Below, piece by piece: positions 9,338-18,442 of a stretch of DNA of 64,000 nt. Positions within the stretch are counted from its first letter, which is position 1, and the number at the start of each line of letters is the position of its first letter. Position numbers and translations under genes: made by a program. This DNA is from Moritella dasanensis ArB 0140 (lineage in GTDB: Bacteria > Pseudomonadota > Gammaproteobacteria > Enterobacterales > Moritellaceae): positions 310,001-374,000 of the forward strand of contig NZ_AKXQ01000001.1 in assembly GCF_000276805.1 (NCBI RefSeq), written 5' to 3'. Under the pieces are notes generated by a model. That model saw only the letters and a list, made by a program, of their open reading frames with translations. It searched no databases and was not told where the DNA came from.

Positions 9338-10390
9338 TTAAACTAGACTCGTCAACATCTCATCTGAATATTCAACTAAGTCTTTACCATCTCGAACACG
9401 TTCAACATAATCAGGATTGGCAATAAATGGTCGGCCAATCGCCAGCAAATCAAATTTATCATCGGCAATGGCTTGGCTCCCGGCTTCAGCGGTAAAGCTA
9501 CCCACACCGACCAAGGTTTTGTTATAAATACTGCGTACATAACTTGAAGCGCGACCACCTAAATAATCAAACTCCATCGCATCATCGAAAACACCAATAT
9601 GTAGGAACGCTAAATCACGTTTTTCTAGTGCTGGGATTAGATAATCGAATACATCACGGTCGCGGCTATCACCAGCCATATTGAAGTATGCACCCGGTGA
9701 TACACGTAGTGCTGTTCTTTCATTGCCGATGCGCTCAACAATGGCATCAACAACTTCGAGCGCGAAACGTGACATGTTTTCTGGCGTCTGACCATATTCG
9801 TCACTGCGGTGGTTACTGTCATGATGTAAGAATTGGTCAATTAAATAACCGTTAGCACCGTGAATTTCAACACCATCAAAACCGGCGTCAATTGCGTTAG
9901 CCGCAGCTTGAGAATAATCACTGACTAACTGAGCAATCTCTTCAACTGATGCCGCTTTTGGTGTTTGATAAGTTAGCTCGCGCATTCTTGGTACTGTACC
10001 TTCAACACCCACAGCAGAAGGTGCGATTACATCTGGATTCCCCGTTGCTTGATAAAAATGTGGATGTGCAACACGACCAGTGTGCCAAAGTTGCGCAAAA
10101 ATTTTACCACCGTTTTGATGTACGGCGTCAGTGACTGTTTTCCAACCGTCAATTTGTGCCGGTGTAAATATACCTGGGGTGTTAGGGATACCTTGACCAT
10201 CAGGACGTATAGTCACTGCTTCTGAAATGATTAAACCCGCTTCACCTCGACGACCATAGTAGTCAGCCATTGCTTGAGTTGGTACTAATTCATCATCAGC
10301 CATACAACGAGTCAGAGGTGCCATGAGAATGCGATTTTTTAAAGATAAAGTCTTATTAAGTACATAAGTTTGAAATAAGTTAGCTGTCAT
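9338..10390 (-). CDS. nemA: Alkene reductase of the old yellow enzyme family (NemA-like)
   Basis: A 350-residue FMN-dependent TIM-barrel reductase. The start 'NRILMAPLTRCMADD' is the FMN-binding beta1 segment. The substrate-binding His/Asn pair is seen in 'HGANGYLIDQFLHHDSN' at about residues 182-185 (H-x2-N as in OYE1, where NemA and PETN reductase have H-x2-H). The C-terminus has 'LLAIGRPFIANPD'. Family members reduce electrophilic alkenes, quinones and nitro compounds with NADPH. It diverges from a TetR regulator across three operator-like repeats, implying electrophile-inducible control. Confidence 0.93.
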   Translation of the reverse strand: MTANLFQTYVLNKTLSLKNRILMAPLTRCMADDELVPTQAMADYYGRRGEAGLIISEAVTIRPDGQGIPNTPGIFTPAQIDGWKTVTDAVHQNGGKIFAQLWHTGRVAHPHFYQATGNPDVIAPSAVGVEGTVPRMRELTYQTPKAASVEEIAQLVSDYSQAAANAIDAGFDGVEIHGANGYLIDQFLHHDSNHRSDEYGQTPENMSRFALEVVDAIVERIGNERTALRVSPGAYFNMAGDSRDRDVFDYLIPALEKRDLAFLHIGVFDDAMEFDYLGGRASSYVRSIYNKTLVGVGSFTAEAGSQAIADDKFDLLAIGRPFIANPDYVERVRDGKDLVEYSDEMLTSLV

Positions 10391-10419
10391 AGCGCTCTCT
10401 GCTTAATGGTATGAAGATG

Positions 10420-10486
10420 TTGAATGAGCGTTCAAGATATGCTTATTTGAATGATCATTCAAGAACTATTTTGAATAAACGTTCAA
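10420..10486. promoter_or_regulatory. Three 16-bp operator repeats (TetR-type)
   Basis: Three copies of an inverted repeat with half-sites TTGAA and TTCAA occur at 10420-10435 (TTGAATGAGCGTTCAA), 10447-10462 (TTGAATGATCATTCAA, a perfect palindrome) and 10471-10486 (TTGAATAAACGTTCAA). They sit between the divergent reductase and TetR genes at 27- and 24-bp spacing. Autoregulated TetR repressors commonly bind such sites; the assignment to this TetR protein is inference from position. Confidence 0.8.
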
Positions 10487-10560
10487 AATTGATTACAATG
10501 GACTTCAGTTACACTATCTGACTCAGATATACAGAGTCCTAACAAGAGTTATTATTAGCC

Positions 10561-11142
10561 ATGCGAATTGCAGAATTTGATAGAGAGAAAGTACTGAGAT
10601 CTGCTATGACCTCTTTTATGGATAAAGGTTACGGCAAGACCAGCATGCAAGATCTGAAACGGGCCACTGGTTTACACCCTGGGTCTATCTATTGTGCATT
10701 CGAAAATAAACGTGGCCTGCTATTAGCCGCATTAGGCCAGTACCGTGAGGATAGAAATACTGAGTTCACGGGGATATTTTCGGGTCAGAGACCAGTACTT
10801 GTTGAGCTTAAAGCCTACCTGGATAATATCGTTTTAGAATGCCAGAGCTGTGATGTCTCGCGGTCTTGTTTGCTAACTAAGGCGCTGAATGAAGTTGCTG
10901 AACAAGATGAAGAAGTGCGTGGCATTATCACGCTTTACCTCGCTAACTGGCAGCAAGCCATTACCCAAGTTTTACAAAATGCGATTGATCAAAAGGAAAT
11001 CACCAGTGATCGAAACGCTGATGTACGTGCGCATTACCTGATGATGGGAATATATGGTTTAAGAACGTTTGCGCATACTCATCCTGAAGGTAATACCATA
11101 AAGCAGCTCGCCGAACAGCTTTATGAGGATGTATGTCGTTAG
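10561..11142 (+). CDS. TetR family regulator, NemR-like
   Basis: A 193-residue repressor with an N-terminal helix-turn-helix ('YGKTSMQDLKRATGLHPGSIYCAFENKRGLL', residues 24-54, shown in part: KTSMQDLKRATGLHPGSIY) and a ligand-binding C-terminal domain. Cysteines at 45, 94, 97 and 103, three of them clustered in 'ECQSCDVSRSC', could sense electrophiles or hypochlorite by thiol modification, as E. coli NemR does; this is inference. It diverges from nemA over three operators and is followed closely by a dehydrogenase gene that is probably co-transcribed. Confidence 0.88.
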   Translation: MRIAEFDREKVLRSAMTSFMDKGYGKTSMQDLKRATGLHPGSIYCAFENKRGLLLAALGQYREDRNTEFTGIFSGQRPVLVELKAYLDNIVLECQSCDVSRSCLLTKALNEVAEQDEEVRGIITLYLANWQQAITQVLQNAIDQKEITSDRNADVRAHYLMMGIYGLRTFAHTHPEGNTIKQLAEQLYEDVCR

Positions 11143-11214
11143 CTGAATTCCACCATGCAACGCGTTTCAGCCCTAACAAGTCACATGGATAAGAATTTAA
11201 AGGATTTAATAAAC

Positions 11215-12300
11215 ATGACTCACAGTGCAATGAAAGCTATCGTTACAACGGGTAACGGTAGTTATGACAAACTCATTTACCAAGATGTACCGATGCCAGT
11301 TGTGGAGCAAGGCGAAGTATTGATTAAAGTCCTCGCTGCAGGCGTAAACAACACCGAGATTAATACTAGACTAGGGTGGTATTCTTCATCTGTTACCGAG
11401 TCCACTAATACCACATCGGATTTAAACGCAGAACCTGAGCTACAAGATGCCGACGGTGGGTGGAACAAACATACCCCTTTTCCGCTTATCCAAGGAACCG
11501 ATTGTTGTGGACTCGTCGTTAGTGTTGCTAACGATGTTGACAGTAATCTTGTTGGTAAGCGTGTGCTGATCCGACCCTGTATTCGTGAAAACGGTTTTGA
11601 CACTTTAGACAACGTCTGGATGGGATCTGATTTTAATGGCGCATTCGCTCAATACGTGAAAATTCAAGCGAGCGAAGTATTCCCAATAACATCTGATTGG
11701 TCGGATGCCGAACTTGGCACTATCCCATGTGCTTATGGCACGTCAGAGAATATGTTGCATAGAGCCGAGCTTAAGGCGGGTGAAACTGCGTTGATAACGG
11801 GCGCTTCTGGAGGCGTTGGTTCAGCTACTGTGCAACTTGCTAAGCGTAGAAATGCCAAGGTTATCGCCATTGCTGGCGAGAATAAACACAGTAAAGTATC
11901 ACAATTGGGTGCCGATGTATTATTCGGCAGAGCCGATGATCTATTAGCAGAACTCGGTGAGCAATCTGTCGATGTTATCGTGGATAACGTGGCAGGTGCT
12001 GGTTTTCCTACAATGCTGAAATTGTTAAAACGTGGTGGGCGGTTTGTGTCATCCGGTGCGATTGCAGGACCTATTGTAGAGTTGGATATGCGTGATATGT
12101 ACTTAAAAGATATTACATTAATAGGGACTACCGCTTGGGCTGAACCAGTGTTCAAAAATCTTGTAAACTACATCGAACAGCAAGAAATCCAGCCTGTTTT
12201 AGCAAAGTCTTTCCCACTCAGTGCCATTGTGGAAGCGCAAGAGGAGTTTCTGAAGAAGGTCCATGTTGGTAAATTTGTACTCATTCCGCCACAAGACTAA
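11215..12300 (+). CDS. Zinc-independent alcohol dehydrogenase / quinone oxidoreductase family protein
   Basis: A 361-residue medium-chain dehydrogenase/reductase. An N-terminal GroES-like domain ('VPMPVVEQGEVLIKVLAAGVNNTEI') leads to a Rossmann NADPH site 'GASGGVGSATVQLA' near residue 195. The paired cysteine cluster of the structural zinc site is not apparent. The start at 11215 (MTHSAMKAIV) has AAGGA upstream; an ATG at 11155 would add 20 unsupported residues. It follows the TetR gene by 72 bp, so regulation by the three operators upstream is likely. Substrate unknown, plausibly reactive carbonyls or quinones. Confidence 0.85.
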   Translation: MTHSAMKAIVTTGNGSYDKLIYQDVPMPVVEQGEVLIKVLAAGVNNTEINTRLGWYSSSVTESTNTTSDLNAEPELQDADGGWNKHTPFPLIQGTDCCGLVVSVANDVDSNLVGKRVLIRPCIRENGFDTLDNVWMGSDFNGAFAQYVKIQASEVFPITSDWSDAELGTIPCAYGTSENMLHRAELKAGETALITGASGGVGSATVQLAKRRNAKVIAIAGENKHSKVSQLGADVLFGRADDLLAELGEQSVDVIVDNVAGAGFPTMLKLLKRGGRFVSSGAIAGPIVELDMRDMYLKDITLIGTTAWAEPVFKNLVNYIEQQEIQPVLAKSFPLSAIVEAQEEFLKKVHVGKFVLIPPQD

Positions 12301-12356
12301 AACTGAACTGCTTTAGCCTCGGCACGCAAACAGTGTGCGAGTTAAGTCATACATTC

Positions 12357-12388
12357 GTAAAAAGCCGCCATTCGTGACGGCTTTTTAC
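12357..12388. terminator. Bidirectional Rho-independent terminator
   Basis: GTAAAAAGCCG and CGGCTTTTTAC form a perfect 11-bp stem with a 10-nt loop between the convergent dehydrogenase and metY genes. The A and T runs serve both directions. Confidence 0.92.
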
Positions 12389-12409
12389 GTTTCCTTCCTT
12401 AAGTTGCTA

Positions 12410-13699
12410 TTAACCGACTTGTTCTAATGCTTGGCTCACATCAGCAATAATATCGTCTATATGTTCAATACCTACCGAAATACGGATTAGGTCTTCTGAC
12501 ACTCCTGCTTTGGCTAATTCTGCAGTATCAAGCTGTCTGTGCGTGGTTGACGCCGGGTGGCAAGCTAATGATTTCGCATCACCAATATTAACTAATCGCA
12601 AAATCATTTGCAGCGCATCAATGAAATGTCCGCCGGCTTCTTTACCGCCGCCCGCTAATGCTGATTTAATACCAAAACTGATAATACCGGACGCTTTACC
12701 ACCGGTGATCTTATGGCAGTTATCTTGGTAAGGGCTATTCTCGAGAGCCGCATAATTCACCCAATTTACTTTCGGGTGCTGCTCAAGATATTTAGCTAAG
12801 GTTAATGCGTTACTGCAGTGGCGTTCCATTCTAAGCGCCAGTGTTTCGAGTCCTTGCATTAACAAAAATGCACTTTGTGGGGCAAGCGCTGCGCCGGTAT
12901 TACGCAGTGGACCGACACGACAGCGACCAATAAAGGCGGCTGGACCAAATGCCTCGGTATAAACCACACCATGGTAAGACACATCAGGTTCATTGAGTAA
13001 TGCGAAACGCTTAGGCTGTGCAGCCCAATCAAATTTACCTGAATCAATAATCACGCCGCCAATCGTTGTACCGTGGCCACCGATATATTTGGTTAAAGAG
13101 TGGATCACAACGTCGGCACCATGTTCAAACGGTCGGCATAACACTGGTGTCGCGACTGTATTATCAACCATTAAGGGTACGCCATGCTTATGCGCAATTT
13201 CTGCCAATCGCTGCAAGTCGACAATATTGCCGGCAGGGTTACCAATTGATTCACAAAATAGCGCTTTGGTATTCTCATCCATAAGTGCTTCCAAGCCTGC
13301 AAAATCGTCAAATGCCGCCATGCGAACATCAACACCTTGACGCGGTAACGTGTGGGCAAATAAATTATATGTGCCACCGTAAAGTTGGCTGGTACTAACA
13401 ATGTTATCGCCCACTTGTGTTAGCGCTTGAATAGCATAAGTAATTGCCGCCATACCGGATGCCACGGCTAATGCACCAATACCACCTTCGATCGCGGCTA
13501 AGCGTTGTTCTAATACATCGGTAGTAGGATTCATAATACGAGTATAAATATTGCCAGGCACTTTTAAATCAAACAAATCAGCACCATGCTGGGTATTATC
13601 GAAAGTATATGAGGTTGTTTGATAAATAGGTACAGCAGCTGCTTTCGTCGTTGCTTCAGATTCATATCCGTGATGAAGTGCCAATGATTCAAGTTTCAT
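12410..13699 (-). CDS. metY: O-acetylhomoserine aminocarboxypropyltransferase (MetY-type)
   Basis: A 429-residue PLP enzyme of the Cys/Met metabolism family. It makes homocysteine directly from O-acetylhomoserine and sulfide. Signature segments include 'AAAVPIYQTTSYTFDNTQHGA', seen here as IYQTTSYTFDNTQHGA, and the PLP-lysine loop 'VIHSLTKYIGGHGTTIGG'. The length (about 430 rather than the 380-390 of cystathionine synthases) favours MetY. The start at 13699 has AGGATT 8 nt upstream; a longer frame from 13816 adds 39 non-homologous residues. Confidence 0.93.
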   Translation of the reverse strand: MKLESLALHHGYESEATTKAAAVPIYQTTSYTFDNTQHGADLFDLKVPGNIYTRIMNPTTDVLEQRLAAIEGGIGALAVASGMAAITYAIQALTQVGDNIVSTSQLYGGTYNLFAHTLPRQGVDVRMAAFDDFAGLEALMDENTKALFCESIGNPAGNIVDLQRLAEIAHKHGVPLMVDNTVATPVLCRPFEHGADVVIHSLTKYIGGHGTTIGGVIIDSGKFDWAAQPKRFALLNEPDVSYHGVVYTEAFGPAAFIGRCRVGPLRNTGAALAPQSAFLLMQGLETLALRMERHCSNALTLAKYLEQHPKVNWVNYAALENSPYQDNCHKITGGKASGIISFGIKSALAGGGKEAGGHFIDALQMILRLVNIGDAKSLACHPASTTHRQLDTAELAKAGVSEDLIRISVGIEHIDDIIADVSQALEQVG

Positions 13700-13977
13700 A
13701 TCGATTAATCCTAATTCCTTTTGAATGAAATATAAACATATCAAACGGCCATCTAAATGTCTAAAACTATTTTGACAACTGTGCAACTCTCGTCGCAGCT
13801 GTGTGATTCTTTTCACATATACAAAGGTTTAGTACAGAAAAGTAATTGGTCATTGGCAAGGTTTTACAAAGGAGATCAGGGGGGGCTTGTCATTTAAAAT
13901 GACTTAACGTGTAAATAAATGAAACTAAAATCCATTTTCATACGTATAGGTTAAGTAACCAACTGAGGAGTACGACC

Positions 13978-14157
13978 ATGTTTTCAATATTTAAACGAGA
14001 TCCAGTCAAAAAACTAACTAAACTCTATAGCGCTAAACTTGAACAAGCGATGTATGCACAGCGGAATGGCGATATTAGAGCATATTCAATGCTCACTGTT
14101 GAGGCTGAAAAAATAGGTATTGAAATCGATGCGTTAAAAAGTTCAGCAACAACATAA
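13978..14157 (+). CDS. DUF6435 family small protein, 59 aa
   Basis: A 59-codon gene opening MFSIFKRDPVKKLTKLY and continuing 'AKLEQAMYAQRNGDIRAYSM'. This matches what I know of DUF6435, a family of tiny, charged, helical proteins in Vibrio, Shewanella and Moritella relatives. GAGGAG lies 8 nt upstream of the ATG. The gene stands between metY and a broken paralogue. Function unknown. Confidence 0.85.
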   Translation: MFSIFKRDPVKKLTKLYSAKLEQAMYAQRNGDIRAYSMLTVEAEKIGIEIDALKSSATT

Positions 14158-14186
14158 TACTCAAACTTAAAGTTCAGTAAAAGTCG

Positions 14187-14435
14187 TTATAGCACGATGA
14201 AGCCAGTGGATCTTAGCGTCTGTTTAATGATTTCTTTGGCTGTCTGAGGTTGTACGTTATACCGATAAAAGTAAACAGTTTCAACATCAACTGTATCATC
14301 TAGCATCGTATCGAAGTGTTCTCTAAGTACACCGCTTGAGGCTCTTGCAAACTTATAGAACGATACTAGTTTTTCTTGTTTAGTATCGTTATTTTGTACC
14401 TTGCTTACATATGAGAAGTTGGCAAATTGTAGTGT
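14187..14435 (-). pseudogene. 5'-truncated paralogue of the gene at 3347-3628
   Basis: An open frame of 83 codons with no usable start codon, ending 'KEIIKQTLRSTGFIVL' and containing 'SSGVLREHFDTMLDD'. Aligned with the 93-residue protein at 3347-3628, roughly 60% of positions agree and the only internal gap is three codons. The first dozen residues, including the initiator, are replaced by unrelated sequence with an in-frame stop. I read it as a decayed duplicate rather than a new gene; an unusual start codon cannot be excluded. Confidence 0.7.
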
Positions 14436-14443
14436 TTAATAGA

Positions 14444-15313
14444 CTACAATTTTAAACGCCACAAGATCCTAATTTCTTGCATTAATGTACTTATTACTGG
14501 CTCATGAGATCTATTTTTAGCAATAACAAAATGGAGTGTAGCTGGAAAGTCGAGAGCTGATATTATTTGAACTTTGTTGTCTCTTTCAGCCCGAAGTGCC
14601 TCCTCTATTTCTAGAAAACTAAGCCCCAGACCACTTTTAACTAACGCTAGTCGAGTACCGTCATCACTGGTTTTCAATACCGATGGAATGTCATCTCCAA
14701 GTATCCCTTTTAAGAAATTATCAAAAGGACAATAGTCGCCCATCATTATCCACGGATGAATACTAAGGTCTGCTTGAGTCAATATTTTACTACAATCAAA
14801 TGCCATTGGTGCCACTGTCGTTATCTGTTGGTCCATAACGGCTACACCGATAAAGTCATCGGGAATATCACCAAAAATATAACCCCCATCTAATTGATGT
14901 TCTCTAATTTCATTAATGGTTTTTCCGGTTGATTGTTGCTGAATATCCAAGCTGATACCCGGACAGTTCTCTTGTAAATTGCCGATTAATTCCGCCAGTT
15001 TAATTTGCTTGGCGGTTAAGTTAATTCCTAAGTGAAATGTCCCTATTATTTCATGTTGGTTATGCGCGGCCAGATTCACTAAATCCACAGCGCTATCTAG
15101 TGTGGCTTGTGCTTTTACTAATAATAACTGGCCTTTATCGGTTAAGGACATACCTTTACTGGAACGGATGAATAAAGGCGTGGAGAGTTCTTCTTCCAGC
15201 GTTTTAATGTGCGCACTTATCGCTGGTGGTGTTGTATATAAACGTTTTGCTGCTTGCGTTAAATTGCCTGTTTGAGCAACTGCGACGAAAGAACGTAAGT
15301 GATAAAATTCCAA
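14444..15313 (-). CDS. LysR family transcriptional regulator
   Basis: A 289-residue LTTR. The helix-turn-helix at residues 1-60 reads 'FVAVAQTGNLTQAAKRLYTT', with the recognition helix 'PPAISAHIKTLEEELSTPL'. The effector domain resembles the CysB/CbbR-like set. AAGGGGA precedes the ATG. It is divergent from the rhodanese-NIPSNAP pair (252 bp apart), which is the standard layout for LysR control of the neighbouring operon. Confidence 0.92.
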   Translation of the reverse strand: MEFYHLRSFVAVAQTGNLTQAAKRLYTTPPAISAHIKTLEEELSTPLFIRSSKGMSLTDKGQLLLVKAQATLDSAVDLVNLAAHNQHEIIGTFHLGINLTAKQIKLAELIGNLQENCPGISLDIQQQSTGKTINEIREHQLDGGYIFGDIPDDFIGVAVMDQQITTVAPMAFDCSKILTQADLSIHPWIMMGDYCPFDNFLKGILGDDIPSVLKTSDDGTRLALVKSGLGLSFLEIEEALRAERDNKVQIISALDFPATLHFVIAKNRSHEPVISTLMQEIRILWRLKL

Positions 15314-15443
15314 TGTAAATCCCCTTAAATCAGTCCAATTGAGTTTTGAGCAGCATTGTTAGTCAGTATAAGGTAAATATACTACCAGCTTCTGGATCCA
15401 AGTAACCATTTCATCCTTCATTTATGTTGAACACTGACTTCAG

Positions 15444-15456
15444 AAATTATGAATTT
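15444..15456. promoter_or_regulatory. Possible LysR binding site
   Basis: AAATTATGAATTT is an interrupted palindrome (AAATT/AATTT) containing the T-N11-A spacing typical of LysR operators. It lies in the LysR/rhodanese intergenic region. AT-rich context makes chance occurrence possible. Confidence 0.3.
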
Positions 15457-15565
15457 TGGATTTATTTCAATCGCGCTAAATTAATGCCATAGAAACCGAA
15501 CGATTCATTCTACTCCTGAACAATGAACAACTCACAATTTATAACCAATAAGACAAGGAAGATTT

Positions 15566-15988
15566 ATGCCTCACAATACAAACGCATTCTTTTACCCAGC
15601 GGTTCCGGCTCAGCAAACGCACGACTTTTTTGCGGCTAAACTGGCTTGCGAAACAGATTGCTCAGATGTGTATGCGGACTTAAAAGCAAATAATAAAAGC
15701 TACATAATATTAGATGTTCGCTCTGCTGAAGCCTTTAATAAGAGCCATGTCATCACCGCTGTAAGTATGCCTCACAGTGACATTAATCGTGAATCATTCG
15801 CGAAATACGATAAAGGCACTTCGTTTGTAGTCTATTGCTGGGGACCTGGTTGTAATGGTGCGTCTAGGGCAGGTTTAAAAATATCAGCTTTAGGGTTTAC
15901 GGTAAAAGAAATGATTGGTGGAATTCATTACTGGGAAGATTTTGAACGATACCCTGTTAACCGTCGGATGAGTGACGTTCAAAAATAA
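15566..15988 (+). CDS. Rhodanese-like domain protein
   Basis: A 140-residue single-domain rhodanese. The CH2A-like segment is 'YIILDVRSAEAFNKSHV' and the active-site loop is 'VVYCWGPGCNGASRAG', with the catalytic cysteine at about 91 and a second cysteine at 96 within the loop. Enzymes of this family move sulfane sulfur. There is no signal peptide, so it is cytosolic. AAGGAAG precedes the start. It is the first gene of a probable two-gene operon with the NIPSNAP protein, divergent from a LysR regulator. Confidence 0.88.
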   Translation: MPHNTNAFFYPAVPAQQTHDFFAAKLACETDCSDVYADLKANNKSYIILDVRSAEAFNKSHVITAVSMPHSDINRESFAKYDKGTSFVVYCWGPGCNGASRAGLKISALGFTVKEMIGGIHYWEDFERYPVNRRMSDVQK

Positions 15989-16066
15989 CGTTATATCTGT
16001 TAAGGAAACCATTATCAATAAAGAATAGTGGTTGTTATTTTTCATCTTAAAACTTAGGGAATTAAA

Positions 16067-16372
16067 ATGGTTACCTGCTTTATTGAATATATTATCGATG
16101 CTAATAAACTAAAAGAGTTTGAACATTACGCCAAACTCTGGATCCCGCTAGTCACAAAATTTGGCGGCCAACATCAGGGATATTTTTTACCATCGGAAGG
16201 GGCTAACAATGTAGCGTTGGCTTTATTTACTTTTCCAAGCTTAGCTAAATATGAGCAATATAGGAATGAGTCTCTAAACGATTCAGAATGCATAGCCGCC
16301 TTTGATTATGCAGAGCAAACCCAATGTATTAAGCGTTATCAACGTAGCTTTTTCCGTCCACTATTTAAATAG
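16067..16372 (+). CDS. NIPSNAP family protein
   Basis: A 101-residue dimeric alpha/beta-barrel type protein of the NIPSNAP family: 'CFIEYIIDANKLKEFEHYAKLW' opens the domain (seen in part as YIIDANKLKEFEHYAKLW) and 'IKRYQRSFFRPLF' closes it. Members are poorly characterised; some act on small hydrophobic molecules. It follows the rhodanese gene by 78 bp with its own AGGGA site and is probably co-transcribed. Confidence 0.85.
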   Translation: MVTCFIEYIIDANKLKEFEHYAKLWIPLVTKFGGQHQGYFLPSEGANNVALALFTFPSLAKYEQYRNESLNDSECIAAFDYAEQTQCIKRYQRSFFRPLFK

Positions 16373-16393
16373 ATAAATAGATAAATAGATAAA
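16366..16393. repeat. Short tandem repeat after the NIPSNAP stop
   Basis: The 8-bp unit ATAAATAG is repeated about three times, starting within the last codons of the NIPSNAP gene. Likely slippage-prone and without an obvious role. Confidence 0.75.
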
Positions 16394-16409
16394 CTGGAAA
16401 TGAAAGTGG

Positions 16410-16438
16410 GGTATTGTATTATTCGCGAATACAATACC
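16410..16438. terminator. Strong hairpin between convergent genes
   Basis: GGTATTGTATT and AATACAATACC form an 11-bp stem around a short TTCGCG-containing loop. It sits between the convergent NIPSNAP and EAL genes. The T tract is poor, so termination is inferred from position. Confidence 0.6.
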
Positions 16439-16522
16439 TTGACTACTTGTTACTTCTATCTTCTATCTTGCAATTGTTGTGCTGATTCAAAATATAATTT
16501 TTCAATCGACTCAATTTAAAAA

Positions 16523-18442
16523 TCAATAAGATACATATGCATTATAGTCACTAGGCTCTAAGGCGCTCAAACTTTCTCGTAAGATACATTCAATCTCATG
16601 ATGTGGAACAGGCTTGTAAAACAGGTAACCTTGTCCATACTCACAACCTTCTAAATAAAGATCTTCGTAATTTTCGATGACTTCAATTCCTTCCGCCACT
16701 ACCTGCATTCCGAGTCCATGAGCTAAGTTGATTATGGTGCGAATAAAACTAATATCCTTGGGAAGATTGTTTAGCTCTTGGATAAACACTTTATCAATTT
16801 TTAGTTTCTGAAATGGCATATTCTTGAGATGGCTTAGAGAAGAATAACCAGTGCCAAAGTCGTCTAACGCTAACTCTACTCCTAAACGGCGTAGGTTTTG
16901 TAGTATGTCTGGTGATCTATCAATGTCCTGCATTGTGGTATCTTCAGTTACTTCGATAACCAATTGGTCTGCAGGTAAGCCTGTAATGGATAGTGTGCGA
17001 CTGACTGTAGTCACAAGATCATATCGTGTATACATAGCAGGAGAAATATTCACAGACACTTGAATTAGTGGTAAACCGGCTTTCCTCCAAGCCATATTTT
17101 GTGAACATGCTTTTAGTAATACCCACTCATTTAATTTTTCCGCTAAACCTGCTTTCTCGGCGATGGAAACGACTTCAAGCGGTGATATATAGCCATATTT
17201 TTCATGATGCCATCTCAATAAAGCTTCAACCAAAACGATCCGTTTCGTCTTGAGGCAAATAATTGGTTGGTAAACCTGCTGGAGCTGATCATGGTTTAAT
17301 GCAGCCTGTAAACTTTCTACTAATATCCTATACCGTAGAACGCTGTCATTCATCTCTTGCTCAAATAATCGGTAGTACGTATCATCATTTTTTTTGGCGC
17401 AGTACATCGCTGTATCAGCATTGTTAAGTAACTTATCATAATGCACTGCATCGCCTGGATATACACTGATACCGATACTCACATCCGGATATATCTGATA
17501 GCCGTGAACATTTATCTCACAATTTATCTGCTCGTGAATATGTTTCGCTAACTGGACACTTTCATCAGCATTAGTAATATTATTCTGAATTATGCCGAAT
17601 ACATCTCCTCCCAAACGAGCCACGGTATCTGGTAAGCAAACGCTCAGCGCTAAGCGTGAAGCGACCTCTTGAAGTAATTGATCTCCAACCGCATGTCCTA
17701 ATCGATCATTCACTTCCTTGAAACCATTCATACCGATGATATGGACAGCTGCACGGGAATTGTTACGTCGAGAATAGAAAATAGATTTTTTTAAGTTTTT
17801 TTGAAAAAAATAGCGGTTTGCTAAACCGGTGAGACTGTCATGCAATGCTTGCTTACGGTTAACACTACTCTCACGAATTACGAGGAATATTAGTATACTG
17901 CCACTCAGTAACAAACCTAACAAGTAGAATTTAGAATTGTTCTCAATGCTTTGTATTTGTTCTAGATTGCCTAATGCTTGATCTCCAGAGAAGCTATTTA
18001 CATTAAATTTTCTCACCTGTGTTTGGAAAATCTTGAGATCTTGTACTACCCTCATCGCACTTTCATCACCTATCTTGATGCTCAGTAATTCAGGTTCTAC
18101 TTCAACCAAGAACTGTTTGAAATTAAGCAATAGTTCCATTGCTCCTGGGCGACTTCTAAATTGATGAGTTTCCTCTCCTACTGATAATACTTCAACCCGG
18201 CTCCAGAGCAGCTCGAAACGCAACTGCAAGTCTTCTGCCCTCATATCATTTAGAGCCGTAAGCTTTAGCGCTTGCATAAATTTTAACGTTTCTAGCTCCA
18301 ATTCAGACGCTGCCCAACCGACACTTTTAATCGAGAGGGTCAGAAGATCTGTAACTTGAGTATGGCGTTGAGTACTGATGATTGAACAAGCAGAAAATAT
18401 CAGTATGACAATGGTGAGGACAATAAATTTAACTCTTTTCAT
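16523..18442 (-). CDS. Membrane c-di-GMP phosphodiesterase with degenerate GGDEF and active EAL
   Basis: A 639-residue inner-membrane protein: a TM segment at residues 3-20, a periplasmic helical sensor to about 170, a second TM near 175-192, GGDEF at about 200-360 and EAL at about 375-625. The GGDEF signature reads RLGGDVFGII (E to V), so cyclase activity is probably lost. The EAL side looks intact: 'VEALLRW', 'IEVTEDTTM', 'LDDFGTGYSS' and 'VVAEGIEV'. Net c-di-GMP hydrolysis is therefore expected. The ATG overlaps the stop of the upstream gene (TAATG), pointing to coupled translation. A GGAAG site also precedes it. Confidence 0.9.
   Translation of the reverse strand: MKRVKFIVLTIVILIFSACSIISTQRHTQVTDLLTLSIKSVGWAASELELETLKFMQALKLTALNDMRAEDLQLRFELLWSRVEVLSVGEETHQFRSRPGAMELLLNFKQFLVEVEPELLSIKIGDESAMRVVQDLKIFQTQVRKFNVNSFSGDQALGNLEQIQSIENNSKFYLLGLLLSGSILIFLVIRESSVNRKQALHDSLTGLANRYFFQKNLKKSIFYSRRNNSRAAVHIIGMNGFKEVNDRLGHAVGDQLLQEVASRLALSVCLPDTVARLGGDVFGIIQNNITNADESVQLAKHIHEQINCEINVHGYQIYPDVSIGISVYPGDAVHYDKLLNNADTAMYCAKKNDDTYYRLFEQEMNDSVLRYRILVESLQAALNHDQLQQVYQPIICLKTKRIVLVEALLRWHHEKYGYISPLEVVSIAEKAGLAEKLNEWVLLKACSQNMAWRKAGLPLIQVSVNISPAMYTRYDLVTTVSRTLSITGLPADQLVIEVTEDTTMQDIDRSPDILQNLRRLGVELALDDFGTGYSSLSHLKNMPFQKLKIDKVFIQELNNLPKDISFIRTIINLAHGLGMQVVAEGIEVIENYEDLYLEGCEYGQGYLFYKPVPHHEIECILRESLSALEPSDYNAYVSY

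Noticed and set aside
12993-13340. Gene opposite metY
   Set aside because: It is an open frame on the complement of a well-conserved PLP enzyme and has no independent support.
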